This document shows, piece after piece, positions 25,002 to 34,329 of a stretch of 64,000 nucleotides of DNA (its first letter is position 1; every line of letters starts with the position of its first letter). Origin of the DNA: Micromonospora pisi (GTDB lineage Bacteria; Actinomycetota; Actinomycetes; Mycobacteriales; Micromonosporaceae); the NCBI RefSeq assembly GCF_003633685.1, contig NZ_RBKT01000001.1:5394001-5458000 (forward strand). Direction: 5' to 3'. The position numbers were made by a program, and so were the translations under genes. The notes under the pieces are model-generated. The model had not been told where the DNA came from. It saw only the letters and a list, made by a program, of their open reading frames with translations, and ran no database searches.

Positions 25002-26171
25002 TCAGCTTCCGGCCGCTCTGCCCGAGGTCTTCCGCCAGGTGTGGAGCGCGTCGGAGACGACGACGCCGAGCAGGGTCGCGCTGCTGACGGCCGTGACCAG
25101 GACCGGTGGCAGGTTCACCGTGGTCAGTCCGACCAGCGGCAGCACCGCTACCCAGACCAGCCGGGACCGCGAGAGAGTGTGGAAGACCACGTATTCGAAG
25201 ATTGTCCGGCCGATCAGGAAGAGCATCGGTCCGCCGAAGATCACATAGATCCAGCCGCCCGGGGTCGTGCCCTCGGGTCGCGCGATGACCAGGTCGAACC
25301 CGGCGGCGCTGCAGACGACGCCGAGCACCATGAGCAGGTGGGTGTAGGGCGCCCAACGGGTGGCCCGGGCCGCGCCCCGGAGCGCCGACTGTAGGAAGGC
25401 GTCGGCCCGGAAGACGTAGATCTGCCAGAGCAGCAGCGTGGTCACCAGGGCCAGCGTGAACGCGCCGACGCGGCCGACGGTGAACTCGTTGTTCCCCAGC
25501 CGCAGGGTGGGAACCAGCAGGAGGTCGCCGAGCGCGAGGATGACGAACTGCTGATAGCGCTCGCCGAGGTGCTTGCTGGCCTTGTTGTACTGCGCCACCG
25601 GTACCCGGCCGATGCGCGGGGTGGGATACCGGAACCCGGCCGCGACATAGTCGATCGTGATCGCCACTGCCCAGAGTCCGAGGCGGACTCCGTCATCGGC
25701 GAAGATGCCGCCGATCCAGAAGAACCCCGAGATGACGAACCAGAACAGGAAGCGGGTGGCCCGGATCTGGGCGGTGTGCCCGCGCAGGACGGCCATCAGC
25801 ACGATTCCCCGGCCGACATGCATGACCACGTACGCGCCAGCGAAGACCACCCCGATCTCGGTGAAGGCGTGCGGCACCGCGGCGGCCAGCAGAATGGTGC
25901 CGAGCATCTTGCCAGCGATCATCGCCTGGATCGGGAGCCGCTCCGGGTTGTAGAAGTCGGTCAGCAGTGCGGTGATCGACCAGGTCCACCAGATCGCCAT
26001 GAGGAGCACGAGCAGCTGTAGCGCCCCGACCGGGGTGAGGTTCCCGGCCAGTCGCACCGACGACAGGGCGAGCGCGGCGACGTACGCCACGTCGAAGAGC
26101 AACTCCAGCAGGGTGGCCCGCTCCGGCGCGTCGGAACTCCGGACCAGCGTGCCCCGACCCTTGTTCGGCAT
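25002..26171 (-). CDS. ltrA: Low temperature requirement protein A (LtrA), copy 1
   Basis: A 389-residue polytopic membrane protein. The N-terminal LtrA signature is present: ATLLELLFDVAYVAAL, followed by WWTWSITALLTDFYNPER. About ten hydrophobic segments follow, and an ERYQQFVILALGD motif appears mid-protein. LtrA was named for growth of Listeria at low temperature; the biochemical role is not known. ATG 26171 has GGGAGG about 8 bp upstream. A diverged paralogue is encoded at 50377-51570. It shares no operon; the thioesterase gene converges on it. Confidence 0.9.
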   Translation of the reverse strand: MPNKGRGTLVRSSDAPERATLLELLFDVAYVAALALSSVRLAGNLTPVGALQLLVLLMAIWWTWSITALLTDFYNPERLPIQAMIAGKMLGTILLAAAVPHAFTEIGVVFAGAYVVMHVGRGIVLMAVLRGHTAQIRATRFLFWFVISGFFWIGGIFADDGVRLGLWAVAITIDYVAAGFRYPTPRIGRVPVAQYNKASKHLGERYQQFVILALGDLLLVPTLRLGNNEFTVGRVGAFTLALVTTLLLWQIYVFRADAFLQSALRGAARATRWAPYTHLLMVLGVVCSAAGFDLVIARPEGTTPGGWIYVIFGGPMLFLIGRTIFEYVVFHTLSRSRLVWVAVLPLVGLTTVNLPPVLVTAVSSATLLGVVVSDALHTWRKTSGRAAGS

Positions 26172-26327
26172 CGGTCAGCCTCCCCCGACCGGGTGGTGTG
26201 GCCCACGGCGGACCACACCGGTCAGGGCTACGGAGGAACGGGCCATACCTGGTCAAGGTATGCAATCCAGACAGCGTCCGTGTCCGTACCGGGAAATAGC
26301 CGGTCGGCGGGGAGATGACCGGCCGGC

Positions 26328-28082
26328 TCAGCGCGGAGCGCAGTGCCCGGTCTCGTACACCCAGAGCCGCGCATTGCCGGCAACGACGTACTCGCGGTAG
26401 TCGACCGTACGGACCAGGCGCCAGTTCGGCTCGGACTGCGCCGAGGAGGCGACGGCGAAGCAGGGTGGGTTCCTGGCGAACTTGGTGCTGTACCAGTTGA
26501 GCAGCACCGCCCCCTTCGGGGCGTACTCCACGCCGTCGGGCGAGTAGTAGCCCGACCACTCAAACCCGGCATCGATCTCGGCCGCCGGTACGCCCTCCGC
26601 CACCAACCGCTCACCGGCGTGCCACCGGGCCGCATCGAGCGCCGACCCGTACGCGGTGACGAACAGGGACAAGGCGGCCAGGAACGTACCCGCCGCGATC
26701 CCGGCCAGCACCCCGGCCCGGCCGAGCGGGAACCCGCGCCGCACCCGGTCTCCCGCCCCGCTCGACTCGGCCCGCTCGGGCGACCCGGACGGTTCTTCCC
26801 GCCGGGCGAGGACGATCAGCAGCAGGACCGGGACCAGCACGATCAGGTAGCGGCCGAACACCGTCTGCCCGGCCGCCCTGGTCGCCAGCAGCCCGCCCAC
26901 GGTGAAGAGAGTGAACCAGCGCAGCAGCGGAGGCAGGCGCCGCCCCCGCTCCACCACGAGGCCGGCCAGGAGTACGCCCGACACCATGGCGAGCAGTACG
27001 AGCACCCGGAGTACGGATTCACCGATCATCGAGCGCTCACCCCTGAACACCGCGGGGTACGGACCCGACGGCAGCAGATAGTCGCTCATCAGGAAGCCGC
27101 TCAGGTGGTAGTCGTGCCAGACCAGCAGGGCGAGCGCACCGGTGCCGGCGGCGACCAGCAACGCGGCCGGACTCCACCGCCACGGGCGGGCGACCGCGAG
27201 CACGGCCGGTGCCACCGCGATCGCCAGCAGGAAGTACCCCCGGACCCCGACATCCAGTACGTCCGGCAGGACCGGGCCGTCGGGCAGCGGCGCCGGCGGG
27301 TCGTCACCGGCGAGCGACCGCCGCCACCACTCGAACGCGAGTAGCCCCGCGCCGAACGCCGCGCCCAGGGCGAGGACCGACCAGCGCCACGAGAGCGCTC
27401 CCCGCCGGACGGGGGTGGGGGACGAGGTGAGCGCGGCGAGCAGAACCGCCACCGGCGCGGCGAGGACCTGCTCGCGGATGGCCACCCCCCAGAGTCCTAC
27501 CGTCAGCGCCCCGGCCAACAGGGGCAACGACGAGCCGGTGAGGGCGCGACGCCCCAGGGCGAGGCAGCCGAGCGTGGCGGCCAGTGCCGGCACGTCGCTC
27601 ATGAACGAGGTGCCCAGCAGGCCGAGTTCCGGCCAGACCGCCAGTACCAGCGCGGCGACCGAGGCGGGGAGCCGACCGATGCTGGGGGCGAGCAGGTCGT
27701 AGCAGGCCAGTACCGCGACGCCGGCCAGCAGCGCGACGAAGATCTGCTGCGCGGTGATCGAGGCCGCCAGCGGCCCGAGTACGACGATCTGACCGACGAG
27801 CGCGGACCGGTTCCAGCCGAGCAGGTGGATCTCTCCGGTCCGGCCGAACTCCTGTGCGATCCGGCTGTACGACCAGGCGTCGTTGTGCGGAATGGAGATG
27901 CTGCCGGAGATGACGGCGAGCGCGACCGGCGCCACGACAATGATCAACAGAGCGAAGCCGAGGAGAACGCGCGGAGCGTTGATCTTCCACCGGGTCGGCT
28001 GCCGGGTCGGCTCGGGCTCGGTTCTGCCGATGATGACGGTGTCGCCGGTCAACCGTTCCGGACTCGATGTCTCCGGGGCCAT
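26328..28082 (-). CDS. Large polytopic membrane protein, GT-C glycosyltransferase-like, unassigned
   Basis: A 584-residue protein with about eleven membrane helices. The N-terminus is cytosolic and acidic/Thr-rich (about 1-35). The first helix is followed by ISIPHNDAWSYSRIAQEFG, a first-loop Asp-containing motif resembling GT-C family enzymes, where HNDA takes the place of the DE pair. The last about 100 residues form a soluble extracytoplasmic domain (after the FVTAYGSALDAARW helix). ATG 28082 is used, with GGAG about 8 bp upstream; the upstream in-frame TTG 28112 lies inside a hairpin. I infer a lipid-linked sugar transferase or an envelope assembly protein. No substrate can be named. Confidence 0.72.
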   Translation of the reverse strand: MAPETSSPERLTGDTVIIGRTEPEPTRQPTRWKINAPRVLLGFALLIIVVAPVALAVISGSISIPHNDAWSYSRIAQEFGRTGEIHLLGWNRSALVGQIVVLGPLAASITAQQIFVALLAGVAVLACYDLLAPSIGRLPASVAALVLAVWPELGLLGTSFMSDVPALAATLGCLALGRRALTGSSLPLLAGALTVGLWGVAIREQVLAAPVAVLLAALTSSPTPVRRGALSWRWSVLALGAAFGAGLLAFEWWRRSLAGDDPPAPLPDGPVLPDVLDVGVRGYFLLAIAVAPAVLAVARPWRWSPAALLVAAGTGALALLVWHDYHLSGFLMSDYLLPSGPYPAVFRGERSMIGESVLRVLVLLAMVSGVLLAGLVVERGRRLPPLLRWFTLFTVGGLLATRAAGQTVFGRYLIVLVPVLLLIVLARREEPSGSPERAESSGAGDRVRRGFPLGRAGVLAGIAAGTFLAALSLFVTAYGSALDAARWHAGERLVAEGVPAAEIDAGFEWSGYYSPDGVEYAPKGAVLLNWYSTKFARNPPCFAVASSAQSEPNWRLVRTVDYREYVVAGNARLWVYETGHCAPR

Positions 28083-28113
28083 TGCGCCACTCCACGGTCT
28101 CCGGGCCGACAAA

Positions 28114-28130
28114 AGCTGGTCACACCAGCT
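28114..28130 (-). other. Small hairpin in the 5' region of the membrane-protein gene
   Basis: Read on the minus strand, AGCTGGT-GTG-ACCAGCT is followed by TTTT, 30 bp before ATG 28082. It has the form of a small intrinsic terminator or attenuator. Confidence 0.45.
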
Positions 28131-28216
28131 CGCTCACGGGTGCACGGTACGCGTTGTCGACGCCGATTCCACCATCGGCTCCCGGCTGATTCCCGGGCCG
28201 GTTTCCGGGCTGATCC

Positions 28217-28263
28217 CACGAGTACGGCCGTGACCCGATCAGCAGGTCACGGCCGTACTCGTG
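28217..28263 (-). terminator. Perfect 19-bp hairpin terminator
   Basis: CACGAGTACGGCCGTGACC (28217-28235) and its exact complement (28245-28263) enclose a 9-nt loop. It begins 14 bp after the stop of the ThuA-lectin gene. It is the longest perfect stem noticed in the window. Confidence 0.85.
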
Positions 28264-28276
28264 CGGTGCTGGATGG

Positions 28277-29584
28277 TCAGGGTTGCGGGGTCGGGCGGAA
28301 CGACTGGGCGGCGGAGCCGTTGCAGGTGTACTGCACCAGTTGCACGCTGTTCGCGGTGGACGCGCCGGGCACGTCCAGACACTTGCCACTGAGCCGGTTG
28401 ACCAGTCGGTAGTAGCCACCGGTCTCGGGGACCGCCTGCCACTGCTGGTTGTTGCCACCGCTGTACGTCCAGAGCTGGATCGGGGCGTTGTCGGCGGTGG
28501 AGACGTTGGTGACGTCGAGCGACCGGGCGCTGTTGCCACGGTTGTTGACCCGGGCGAAGCCGCCGCTGGTCGGCTGGAACTGGAACTGCTGGGCGTTGCT
28601 GTTGTTACAGGTGTACTGCTGGATCGCGGTGCCGTTCGTGGTGCCGGCGGCGCGGCTGTCGACACACTTGCCGTTGCCCCGGTTGACCAGCGTGTACCAG
28701 GCGGTCGGCGAGATCGGGTCGGTCGGCGGTTCCGGCGTGCCGCCGCCACCGCCGAGCCAGAGCAGTCCGTCGATGACGAAGCGGTTCTGGATCTCACTGG
28801 CGAAGGTGGACGACAGCGGGGTGTTGGTGTCGTAGTTCATGGCGTTGTGTCCGAAGTTCGCGTAGAGCATCTTGTAGTTCTTGTTCGTCCAGATGATCGG
28901 GTAGTAGCCGCTGTACCAGGTCTCGTTCGGGTTGGTGCCGAGCGGGAAGCTGCTCGGGTCGACCGAGGCGAGAATGTCGATGTTCGGATTGTTGCGCAGG
29001 TCGTTGTTCCAGCTGTACCACTCGCTCACCGACGAGGTGAAGGTAGACGGCAGACGTACGGTCGACGGGTGCGTCTGGTCCTCCACCCGCAGGACGGCCG
29101 TGGTCGGTCCCCAGGTGTTGTTCCGGAACGCGCCGCTGCCGAGGAACTGGTTGTGGTACCAGTCCCAGCCGCCCGGGTTGTCGGTGTACGCGGAGACGTG
29201 GAAGCCGATCCACGCGCCGCCGTTCTGCATGTACTGCTGGAACGCCGGACGCTGTGCCGCCGGCGGCAGGTCGTCCAGGAACATCACCACCTGGTACTGG
29301 GCCAGGTTGCCGGTGTTCAGCTGGCTCCAGTCGCTGGTCGAGGTGTAGGAGAAGTTGTTCTGCGCGGCGATCTGCGGGAACCACTGGTTGGCTTCCTGGA
29401 CGAAGCTGATGTGCGCCGGGTCCCAGTTGCCGTTGTAGAAGGCGATCACCTTGAAGGCGGGGGCCGCCGCGGCGGCCTTCGCGCTGCCGATCGCGGGACT
29501 GGACGATACGCAGATCAGCGCCAGCAGGAGCGCGAGGAGTCGGACCGTCTTTCTGGTCATGGGCGTACGCGTGTCGATGTTCAT
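28277..29584 (-). CDS. Secreted ThuA-domain protein with C-terminal ricin-type lectin (CBM13) domain
   Basis: A 435-residue exported protein. The signal peptide spans residues about 1-38 (basic start, core LLALLLALICVSS, AKAAAAAPA). Residues about 42-275 form a ThuA-like (trehalose-utilisation) domain with YNGNWDPAH, the GGAWIGFHVSAYTD motif and the late YKMLYANFGHNAMNYD. Residues about 300-432 form a ricin B beta-trefoil with repeats ending QQF, QQW and QSF and the KCVD/KCLD strands. Such pairs are seen in secreted actinobacterial carbohydrate-active proteins; the ThuA domain's activity is not settled. ATG 29584 has AAAGGA upstream, and a TTGACA promoter lies at 29679-29650. Confidence 0.88.
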   Translation of the reverse strand: MNIDTRTPMTRKTVRLLALLLALICVSSSPAIGSAKAAAAAPAFKVIAFYNGNWDPAHISFVQEANQWFPQIAAQNNFSYTSTSDWSQLNTGNLAQYQVVMFLDDLPPAAQRPAFQQYMQNGGAWIGFHVSAYTDNPGGWDWYHNQFLGSGAFRNNTWGPTTAVLRVEDQTHPSTVRLPSTFTSSVSEWYSWNNDLRNNPNIDILASVDPSSFPLGTNPNETWYSGYYPIIWTNKNYKMLYANFGHNAMNYDTNTPLSSTFASEIQNRFVIDGLLWLGGGGGTPEPPTDPISPTAWYTLVNRGNGKCVDSRAAGTTNGTAIQQYTCNNSNAQQFQFQPTSGGFARVNNRGNSARSLDVTNVSTADNAPIQLWTYSGGNNQQWQAVPETGGYYRLVNRLSGKCLDVPGASTANSVQLVQYTCNGSAAQSFRPTPQP

Positions 29585-29649
29585 GACGGGGTCCTTTCGG
29601 ATCGCGCGGCTGGTCGGGATGGCCAGGGCGGTGCCGAGCGATCGATCAC

Positions 29650-29679
29650 ACGCTATGGCTGCCGCGGATCGGGTGTCAA
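29650..29679 (-). promoter_or_regulatory. Candidate promoter for the ThuA-lectin gene
   Basis: On the minus strand, TTGACA (29679-29674), an 18-bp spacer and TAGCGT (29655-29650) lie about 65 bp before the ATG at 29584. The rest of the 322-bp divergent interval to acetoacetyl-CoA synthetase shows no gene; it must also hold that gene's promoter, which I could not place. Confidence 0.5.
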
Positions 29680-29906
29680 TGTGCGAGGTAAGGGCGGGAA
29701 TCGGTCACCTGATACACGGACAAAAATCTCCTTTCCCGAGCGCGGGGAGAGAGGGCCGTGGGCGTCCCACATCGGTTGGGTCAAACCATGTGGTCGGGCC
29801 ACGCGTCGGTGGGGCTGGGCGGTGCGCAGAATGGGCGCCTGGCGTACGGCAGGATGGCGGCTGGGTCACACCACGGCGTTGTGGCAGGCCCGGGGAGGGG
29901 AGGACC

Positions 29907-31913
29907 ATGGTTGACGTGCTCTGGGCGCCGCCGGCAGATGTCCGCGAGACCACGCGGATCGGCGACTACCTGCACTGGTTGCGGGAACGGCGCGGCCTTG
30001 ACTTCGCCGACTACGCCGCGCTCTGGGAGTGGTCGGTCACCGACCTCGACGGTTTCTGGCGTTCGATCTGGGACTACTTCGAGGTCATCGCGCACACCCC
30101 GCCCACCACCACACTGCACGGCGACCAGATGCCCGGCTTCGCCTGGTTCCCCGGCGCCACCCTCAACTACGCCGAGCACGTGCTGCGCATGCCGGGCCTC
30201 GCCGACGACGCCCCGGTGGTGATCGCGCGCAGTCAGACCCGCCCGCCGGTCACCCTCACCGCCGCCGAACTGCGCGACCAGGTACGCCGGGTCCGGGCAG
30301 GACTGCGCAGGCTCGGCGTGACCCGGGGCGACCGGGTGGCCGCGTACGCGCCGAACATCCCCGAGACGTTCGTGCTGATGCTCGCCACCGCCAGCCTCGG
30401 CGCGATCTTCTCCTCCTGCGCGCCCGAGTTCGGCACCCGCAGCGTCACCGACCGCTGGCAGCAGATCGAACCGAAGGTCCTGGTCGCGGTCGACGGTTAC
30501 CGGTACGGCGACAAGCCGGTCGACCGGCGGGCCGAGGTGGCCGCGATCCGGGCCGCGCTGCCGTCGCTCGCGTACACCGTGGTCCTGGACTACCTGCACC
30601 CGCGGGGTGCCCCGGCCCAGGCCGCCGGACCGGTGCTGAACTGGACGGAACTGGCGGCCGAGACCGACGAGCCGCTCACCTTCGACCCGGTGCCGTTCGA
30701 CCACCCGCTCTACGTGCTCTACTCCTCCGGTACCACCGGCCTGCCCAAACCGATCGTGCACGGGCACGGCGGCATCCTGCTCGAACACCTCAAGATGCTC
30801 GCCCTGCACCACGACCTCGGTCCGGCCGACCGGTTCTTCTGGTTCACCACCACCGGCTGGATGATGTGGAACTTCCTCGTCTCCGGGCCGGCGGTCGGCG
30901 CCGCGATCGTGCTCTACGACGGCAATCCCGCGGTACGGGCCGAACCGGGTCGCCCCGCCGAACCCGACCTCGGCGCCCTCTGGCGGATGGCGGAGGAGAC
31001 CGGCACCACCTACTTCGGCACCTCCGCGCCGTTCCTGCTGGCGAACCGGAAGGCCGGCGTACGACCCGGCCGGATCGCCGACCTCAGCCGGTTGCGCGGC
31101 CTCGGCTCGACCGGTGCCCCGCTCCCCGCCGAGGGCTTCACCTGGGTGTACGAGGAGGTCGGCAGCGACCTCCAACTCCAGTCGCTCTCCGGTGGCACCG
31201 ACGTCTGCACCGGGTTCGTCGGCGGTGTCCCGCTGCTGCCGGTGTACGCCGGTGAGATCGCCTGCCGGGCGCTGGGGGCCAGGGTGGAGGCGCGGTCGGC
31301 CGACGGTGAACCGGTCCGGGGCGAACTCGGCGAACTGGTGATCACCGCCCCGATGCCGAGCATGCCGGTCGGCTTCTGGAACGACCCCGACGGTCACCGC
31401 TACCGGGAGGCGTACTTCGACCACTACCCGGGTGTGTGGCGGCACGGCGACTGGATCACGATCAACGAGCGTGGCGGGTGTGTGATCACCGGTCGTTCCG
31501 ACGCCACCCTGAACCGGGGCGGCGTACGGCTCGGCACCGCCGAGTTCTACTCCGTGGTCGAGGGGTTGGACGAGGTCACCGATTCGGTCGTGGTGCACCT
31601 GGAGGACAACGAGGGTGGCGCCGGCGAGCTGCTGCTCTTCGTCGTCCTCGCCGACGGTCTCGAACTCGACCGGGCGTTGCACGCGAAGATCGCCCGTGAA
31701 CTGCGTACCGCCCTGTCGCCCCGGCACGTGCCGGACGAGATCCACCAGGTCCGGGCGGTGCCCCGCACCCTCTCCGCGAAGAAGCTCGAGGTGCCGGTCA
31801 AGAAAATCCTCACCGGTACGCCGGTGGCGTCGGCCGCGGCGACCGGGGCGCTGGCCAATCCCGAGTCCCTGCTCGCGTTCGAACTCTTCGCCAAGGGGCG
31901 GGCGGAGGGCTGA
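29907..31913 (+). CDS. Acetoacetyl-CoA synthetase (acetoacetate-CoA ligase)
   Basis: A 668-residue member of the ANL adenylating superfamily. Its N-terminal acetoacetyl-CoA-synthetase segment (WAPPADVRETTRIGDYLHWL) distinguishes it from acetyl-CoA synthetase. The P-loop-like YSSGTTGLPK is intact, as is GWMMWNFLVSG. The late GRSDATLNRGGVRLG and the C-terminal catalytic Lys region (TLSAKKLEVPVKK) are intact. It activates acetoacetate with ATP and CoA, feeding it to polyhydroxybutyrate or acetyl-CoA metabolism. ATG 29907 is preceded by GGGGAGG; the in-frame extension upstream crosses the divergent promoter region and is rejected. A hairpin terminator follows at once. Confidence 0.95.
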   Translation: MVDVLWAPPADVRETTRIGDYLHWLRERRGLDFADYAALWEWSVTDLDGFWRSIWDYFEVIAHTPPTTTLHGDQMPGFAWFPGATLNYAEHVLRMPGLADDAPVVIARSQTRPPVTLTAAELRDQVRRVRAGLRRLGVTRGDRVAAYAPNIPETFVLMLATASLGAIFSSCAPEFGTRSVTDRWQQIEPKVLVAVDGYRYGDKPVDRRAEVAAIRAALPSLAYTVVLDYLHPRGAPAQAAGPVLNWTELAAETDEPLTFDPVPFDHPLYVLYSSGTTGLPKPIVHGHGGILLEHLKMLALHHDLGPADRFFWFTTTGWMMWNFLVSGPAVGAAIVLYDGNPAVRAEPGRPAEPDLGALWRMAEETGTTYFGTSAPFLLANRKAGVRPGRIADLSRLRGLGSTGAPLPAEGFTWVYEEVGSDLQLQSLSGGTDVCTGFVGGVPLLPVYAGEIACRALGARVEARSADGEPVRGELGELVITAPMPSMPVGFWNDPDGHRYREAYFDHYPGVWRHGDWITINERGGCVITGRSDATLNRGGVRLGTAEFYSVVEGLDEVTDSVVVHLEDNEGGAGELLLFVVLADGLELDRALHAKIARELRTALSPRHVPDEIHQVRAVPRTLSAKKLEVPVKKILTGTPVASAAATGALANPESLLAFELFAKGRAEG

Positions 31914-31920
31914 CCGGCAG

Positions 31921-31947
31921 GCCGGCCACCCGCCCCGGGTGGCCGGC
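31921..31947 (+). terminator. Hairpin terminator of acetoacetyl-CoA synthetase
   Basis: GCCGGCCACCC pairs with GGGTGGCCGGC over 11 bp with a 5-nt loop, 8 bp after the stop. The remaining interval to 32182 shows no supportable gene, although the minus strand has an uninterrupted frame ending in the synthetase. Confidence 0.75.
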
Positions 31948-32182
31948 GCGGTCGGCCCGTACGACCGACAACGGGGTGGTCGGCGGCGGGCGGAGCCCGT
32001 ACCGGGGGCGGGTCGTCGTACTCCGGGTCCAGGCGACCGTCCTCACCCCGGCGCAGGCGCGTACCCGGCCGTGGCTCGATGACATCGCCGGGTTCCACCG
32101 GTGCGGCCCCGACGGTGTACTGCGCGAGGTGGTGCCCGCCGAACTGTGAGCGGTGCGCCGGTCGCCGAGGGGTCGGCGGCGG

Positions 32183-32944
32183 TCAGGAGAGGTCGAGGGT
32201 GACCCGTTCCGCCGCCACCCGGTCGGCCAGCCGGGACCGGTCCAGCGCGCCGCAGAGCACCACCGTGGCGCCGGCGGACAACGGGGCGAGCAGCCAGTCC
32301 ACCGGGTCCGGGTGGGTGGCCGCGTCGAACAGCACCCGGGCACCGGCGGTGAGCCCGAGCGCGGAGGCGCGCTTGGTGGCGAGCGCGGCCAGCCCGGCGT
32401 CCTGTGGCCCACCCGCGGGTGCGGGCGTGTAGTGGTCGCCGTGGCCGCGTACCTCCACCACGTAGTCGGCGAAGCCGGACGGGACCGTACGCAGGGGCAT
32501 GGCCATCGGTGCGAGCGACAGCGCGTACCGATCGTCGGCCGCCCAGGACGACGCGGACGCCAGTTGGGCCGCCGCGACGAAGAGCACGTCGACCGGGCGC
32601 GGCGGCTCGGCACCTCCCGCCGGGGCACCGGCCGGGCCCGCGCCGGGCACGGTGAGTCCGGCCCCGTATACCGCCAGCCCGGCCGACCAGCAACCGAGCA
32701 GCACGGCGGCGGACTGCCAGTGCGGCGGCAGCAGGACCGCCGCCCGGTCGCCCGGTGCCAGTCCGGCCGAGTCGACGAGCAGGTTGCCGGTCTTCGCCAC
32801 CCAGTTGGCAAGCGTCGCACCGGACAGCTCGGTACGGTCGCCGGTCGAGTCGTCGTACCAGGTCAGCAACGGTCTGGTCGGGTCGGCCGCAACCGCCGAG
32901 GCGAGTATCCGGGCGATCGTGTCGGCCGTGTTTTTGTCCGTCAT
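32183..32944 (-). CDS. TIGR03089 family protein (truncated AMP-ligase-like)
   Basis: A 253-residue protein of the actinobacterial TIGR03089 family. It resembles the N-terminal half of acyl-CoA synthetases (LASAVAADPTRPLLTWYDD, then RTELSGATLANWVAKTGNLL and GDRAAVLLPPHW) but lacks the AMP-binding TSGTTG motif and the C-terminal lid. Catalysis as a ligase is therefore unlikely. ATG 32944 begins the conserved sequence; the upstream extension overlaps the divergent promoter. It is divergent from a glycosyltransferase gene, and in mycobacteria I recall a homologue (Rv3268) in the same cell-wall/rhamnose/mannose neighbourhood. Function unknown. Confidence 0.82.
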   Translation of the reverse strand: MTDKNTADTIARILASAVAADPTRPLLTWYDDSTGDRTELSGATLANWVAKTGNLLVDSAGLAPGDRAAVLLPPHWQSAAVLLGCWSAGLAVYGAGLTVPGAGPAGAPAGGAEPPRPVDVLFVAAAQLASASSWAADDRYALSLAPMAMPLRTVPSGFADYVVEVRGHGDHYTPAPAGGPQDAGLAALATKRASALGLTAGARVLFDAATHPDPVDWLLAPLSAGATVVLCGALDRSRLADRVAAERVTLDLS

Positions 32945-33114
32945 CGCCACTGAGGATAGCGTTCCGGGTCGGCGCCGGGACCGGCCGTCGACGCGACTGA
33001 GTCGCCGGAAAGACAGCCGGCTGTCGGGTCGCAGTCGACGGCGGGTCAGTGGGGCGGCGTAGGCTTGGCAAGAGTGTTGTTCCCCACAACCCCGCAGTTT
33101 TGAGGAGTCGCCAA

Positions 33115-34263
33115 GTGACCCCCGGTCGACCGCCCCGCGTACTGATCGACGCCACCAGCGTCCCCGCCGACCGGGGCGGCGTCGGTCGATACGTTGACGG
33201 ACTGCTCGGCGCTCTGGGCAAGCTCTGTGCATCCGGCGGCGTCGATCTGGCCGTGGTCGGACTGCGCACCGACACGGAGCGCTACGCCCGGATGTTGCCG
33301 GCCGCCGAAGTGATCTCCGCGCCGGCCGCGGTGGCCCACCGCCCGGCCCGGCTGGCCTGGGAGCAGACCGGACTGCCGCTGCTCGCCCAGCAGGTCAACG
33401 CGCAGGTGCTGCACTCGCCGTTCTACACCTGTCCACTGCGGGCCGGTTGTCCGGTGACCGTGACCGTGCACGACGCGACCTTCTTCACCGAGCCGGAGCA
33501 CTACGACAAGTCCCGGCGGACGTTCTTCCGGAGCGCGATCAAGACCTCGCTCCGCCGGGCCGACCGGGTGATCGTGCCCAGCAAGGCGACCCGGGACGAG
33601 CTGATCAGGCTGCTCGACGCCGACCCCACCAAGATCGACGTGGCGTACCACGGGGTCGACCAGGGTGCCTTCCACGCCCCCACCGAGGAGGAGAAGGCCC
33701 GGGTACGGGCCCGCCTCGGGCTCGGTGGGCACAGCTACGTGGCGTTCCTCGGCGCCAAGGAGCCACGCAAGAACGTGCCGAACCTGATCCGCGGCTGGGT
33801 GGCCGCGGTGCAGCACCGCCCCGACCCGCCGGCCCTGGTCATCGCCGGTGGTCAGGGACACGACGACGAGATCGACCAGGCGGTCGCCGACGTGCCCGCG
33901 CACCTCCGGCTGCTCCGCCCCGGTTATCTGCGCTACGCCGACCTGCCCGGGTTCCTGGGCGGTGCGCTGGTCGCGGCGTACCCGTCCTACGGCGAGGGCT
34001 TCGGTCTGCCGATCCTGGAGGCGATGGCCTGCGCCGCCCCGGTGCTCACCACCCCCCGGTTGTCGCTGCCGGAGGTCGGTGGCGACGCGGTCGCGTACAC
34101 CAGTGAGGACCCGCAGCAGATCGCCGCCGATCTCGCCGCGCTGCTCGACGACGAGTCGCGCCGGCTCACCCTCGCCAAGGCGGGACTCGACCGGGCGAAG
34201 GAGTTCACCTGGGAGTCCAGCGCCGAGGTGCACGTCGCGGCCTGGAGCCGGGTCCGTGGCTGA
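33115..34263 (+). CDS. Family 1/4 glycosyltransferase (GT-B fold)
   Basis: A 382-residue GT4-like enzyme. The N-terminal Rossmann half starts LIDATSVPADRGGVGRYVDGLL. The C-terminal half contains AFLGAKEPRKNVPNLI and the nucleotide-sugar motif YPSYGEGFGLPILEAMACAAPVLTT, with the canonical E-x7-E pattern of retaining GT-B enzymes. GTG 33115 follows GAGGAG at 7-8 bp, which decides against the longer frame. It is followed 66 bp later by mannose-1-phosphate guanylyltransferase, so GDP-mannose is a plausible donor and a mannosylated envelope glycan a plausible product (inference). Probably peripheral to the membrane. Confidence 0.9.
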   Translation: MTPGRPPRVLIDATSVPADRGGVGRYVDGLLGALGKLCASGGVDLAVVGLRTDTERYARMLPAAEVISAPAAVAHRPARLAWEQTGLPLLAQQVNAQVLHSPFYTCPLRAGCPVTVTVHDATFFTEPEHYDKSRRTFFRSAIKTSLRRADRVIVPSKATRDELIRLLDADPTKIDVAYHGVDQGAFHAPTEEEKARVRARLGLGGHSYVAFLGAKEPRKNVPNLIRGWVAAVQHRPDPPALVIAGGQGHDDEIDQAVADVPAHLRLLRPGYLRYADLPGFLGGALVAAYPSYGEGFGLPILEAMACAAPVLTTPRLSLPEVGGDAVAYTSEDPQQIAADLAALLDDESRRLTLAKAGLDRAKEFTWESSAEVHVAAWSRVRG

Positions 34264-34329
34264 GCCGGTCGCCGCCAGGCTCGGGGCAACCCTCCGTACG
34301 GCGGCGCCGACATCCGGCATGATGTGTTG

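Noticed and set aside
29781-31745. A 654-codon minus-strand frame opposite acetoacetyl-CoA synthetase
   Set aside because: Antisense shadow; its translation is low-complexity, and the synthetase motifs are on the plus strand.
31914-32182. Minus-strand frame reading VEPGDVIEPRPGTRLRRGEDG and the overlapping plus-strand frame ending REVVPAEL
   Set aside because: Both look protein-like in parts, but neither has a start with a ribosome-binding site. The minus frame runs unbroken through the terminator hairpin and into the synthetase gene. Left uncalled.
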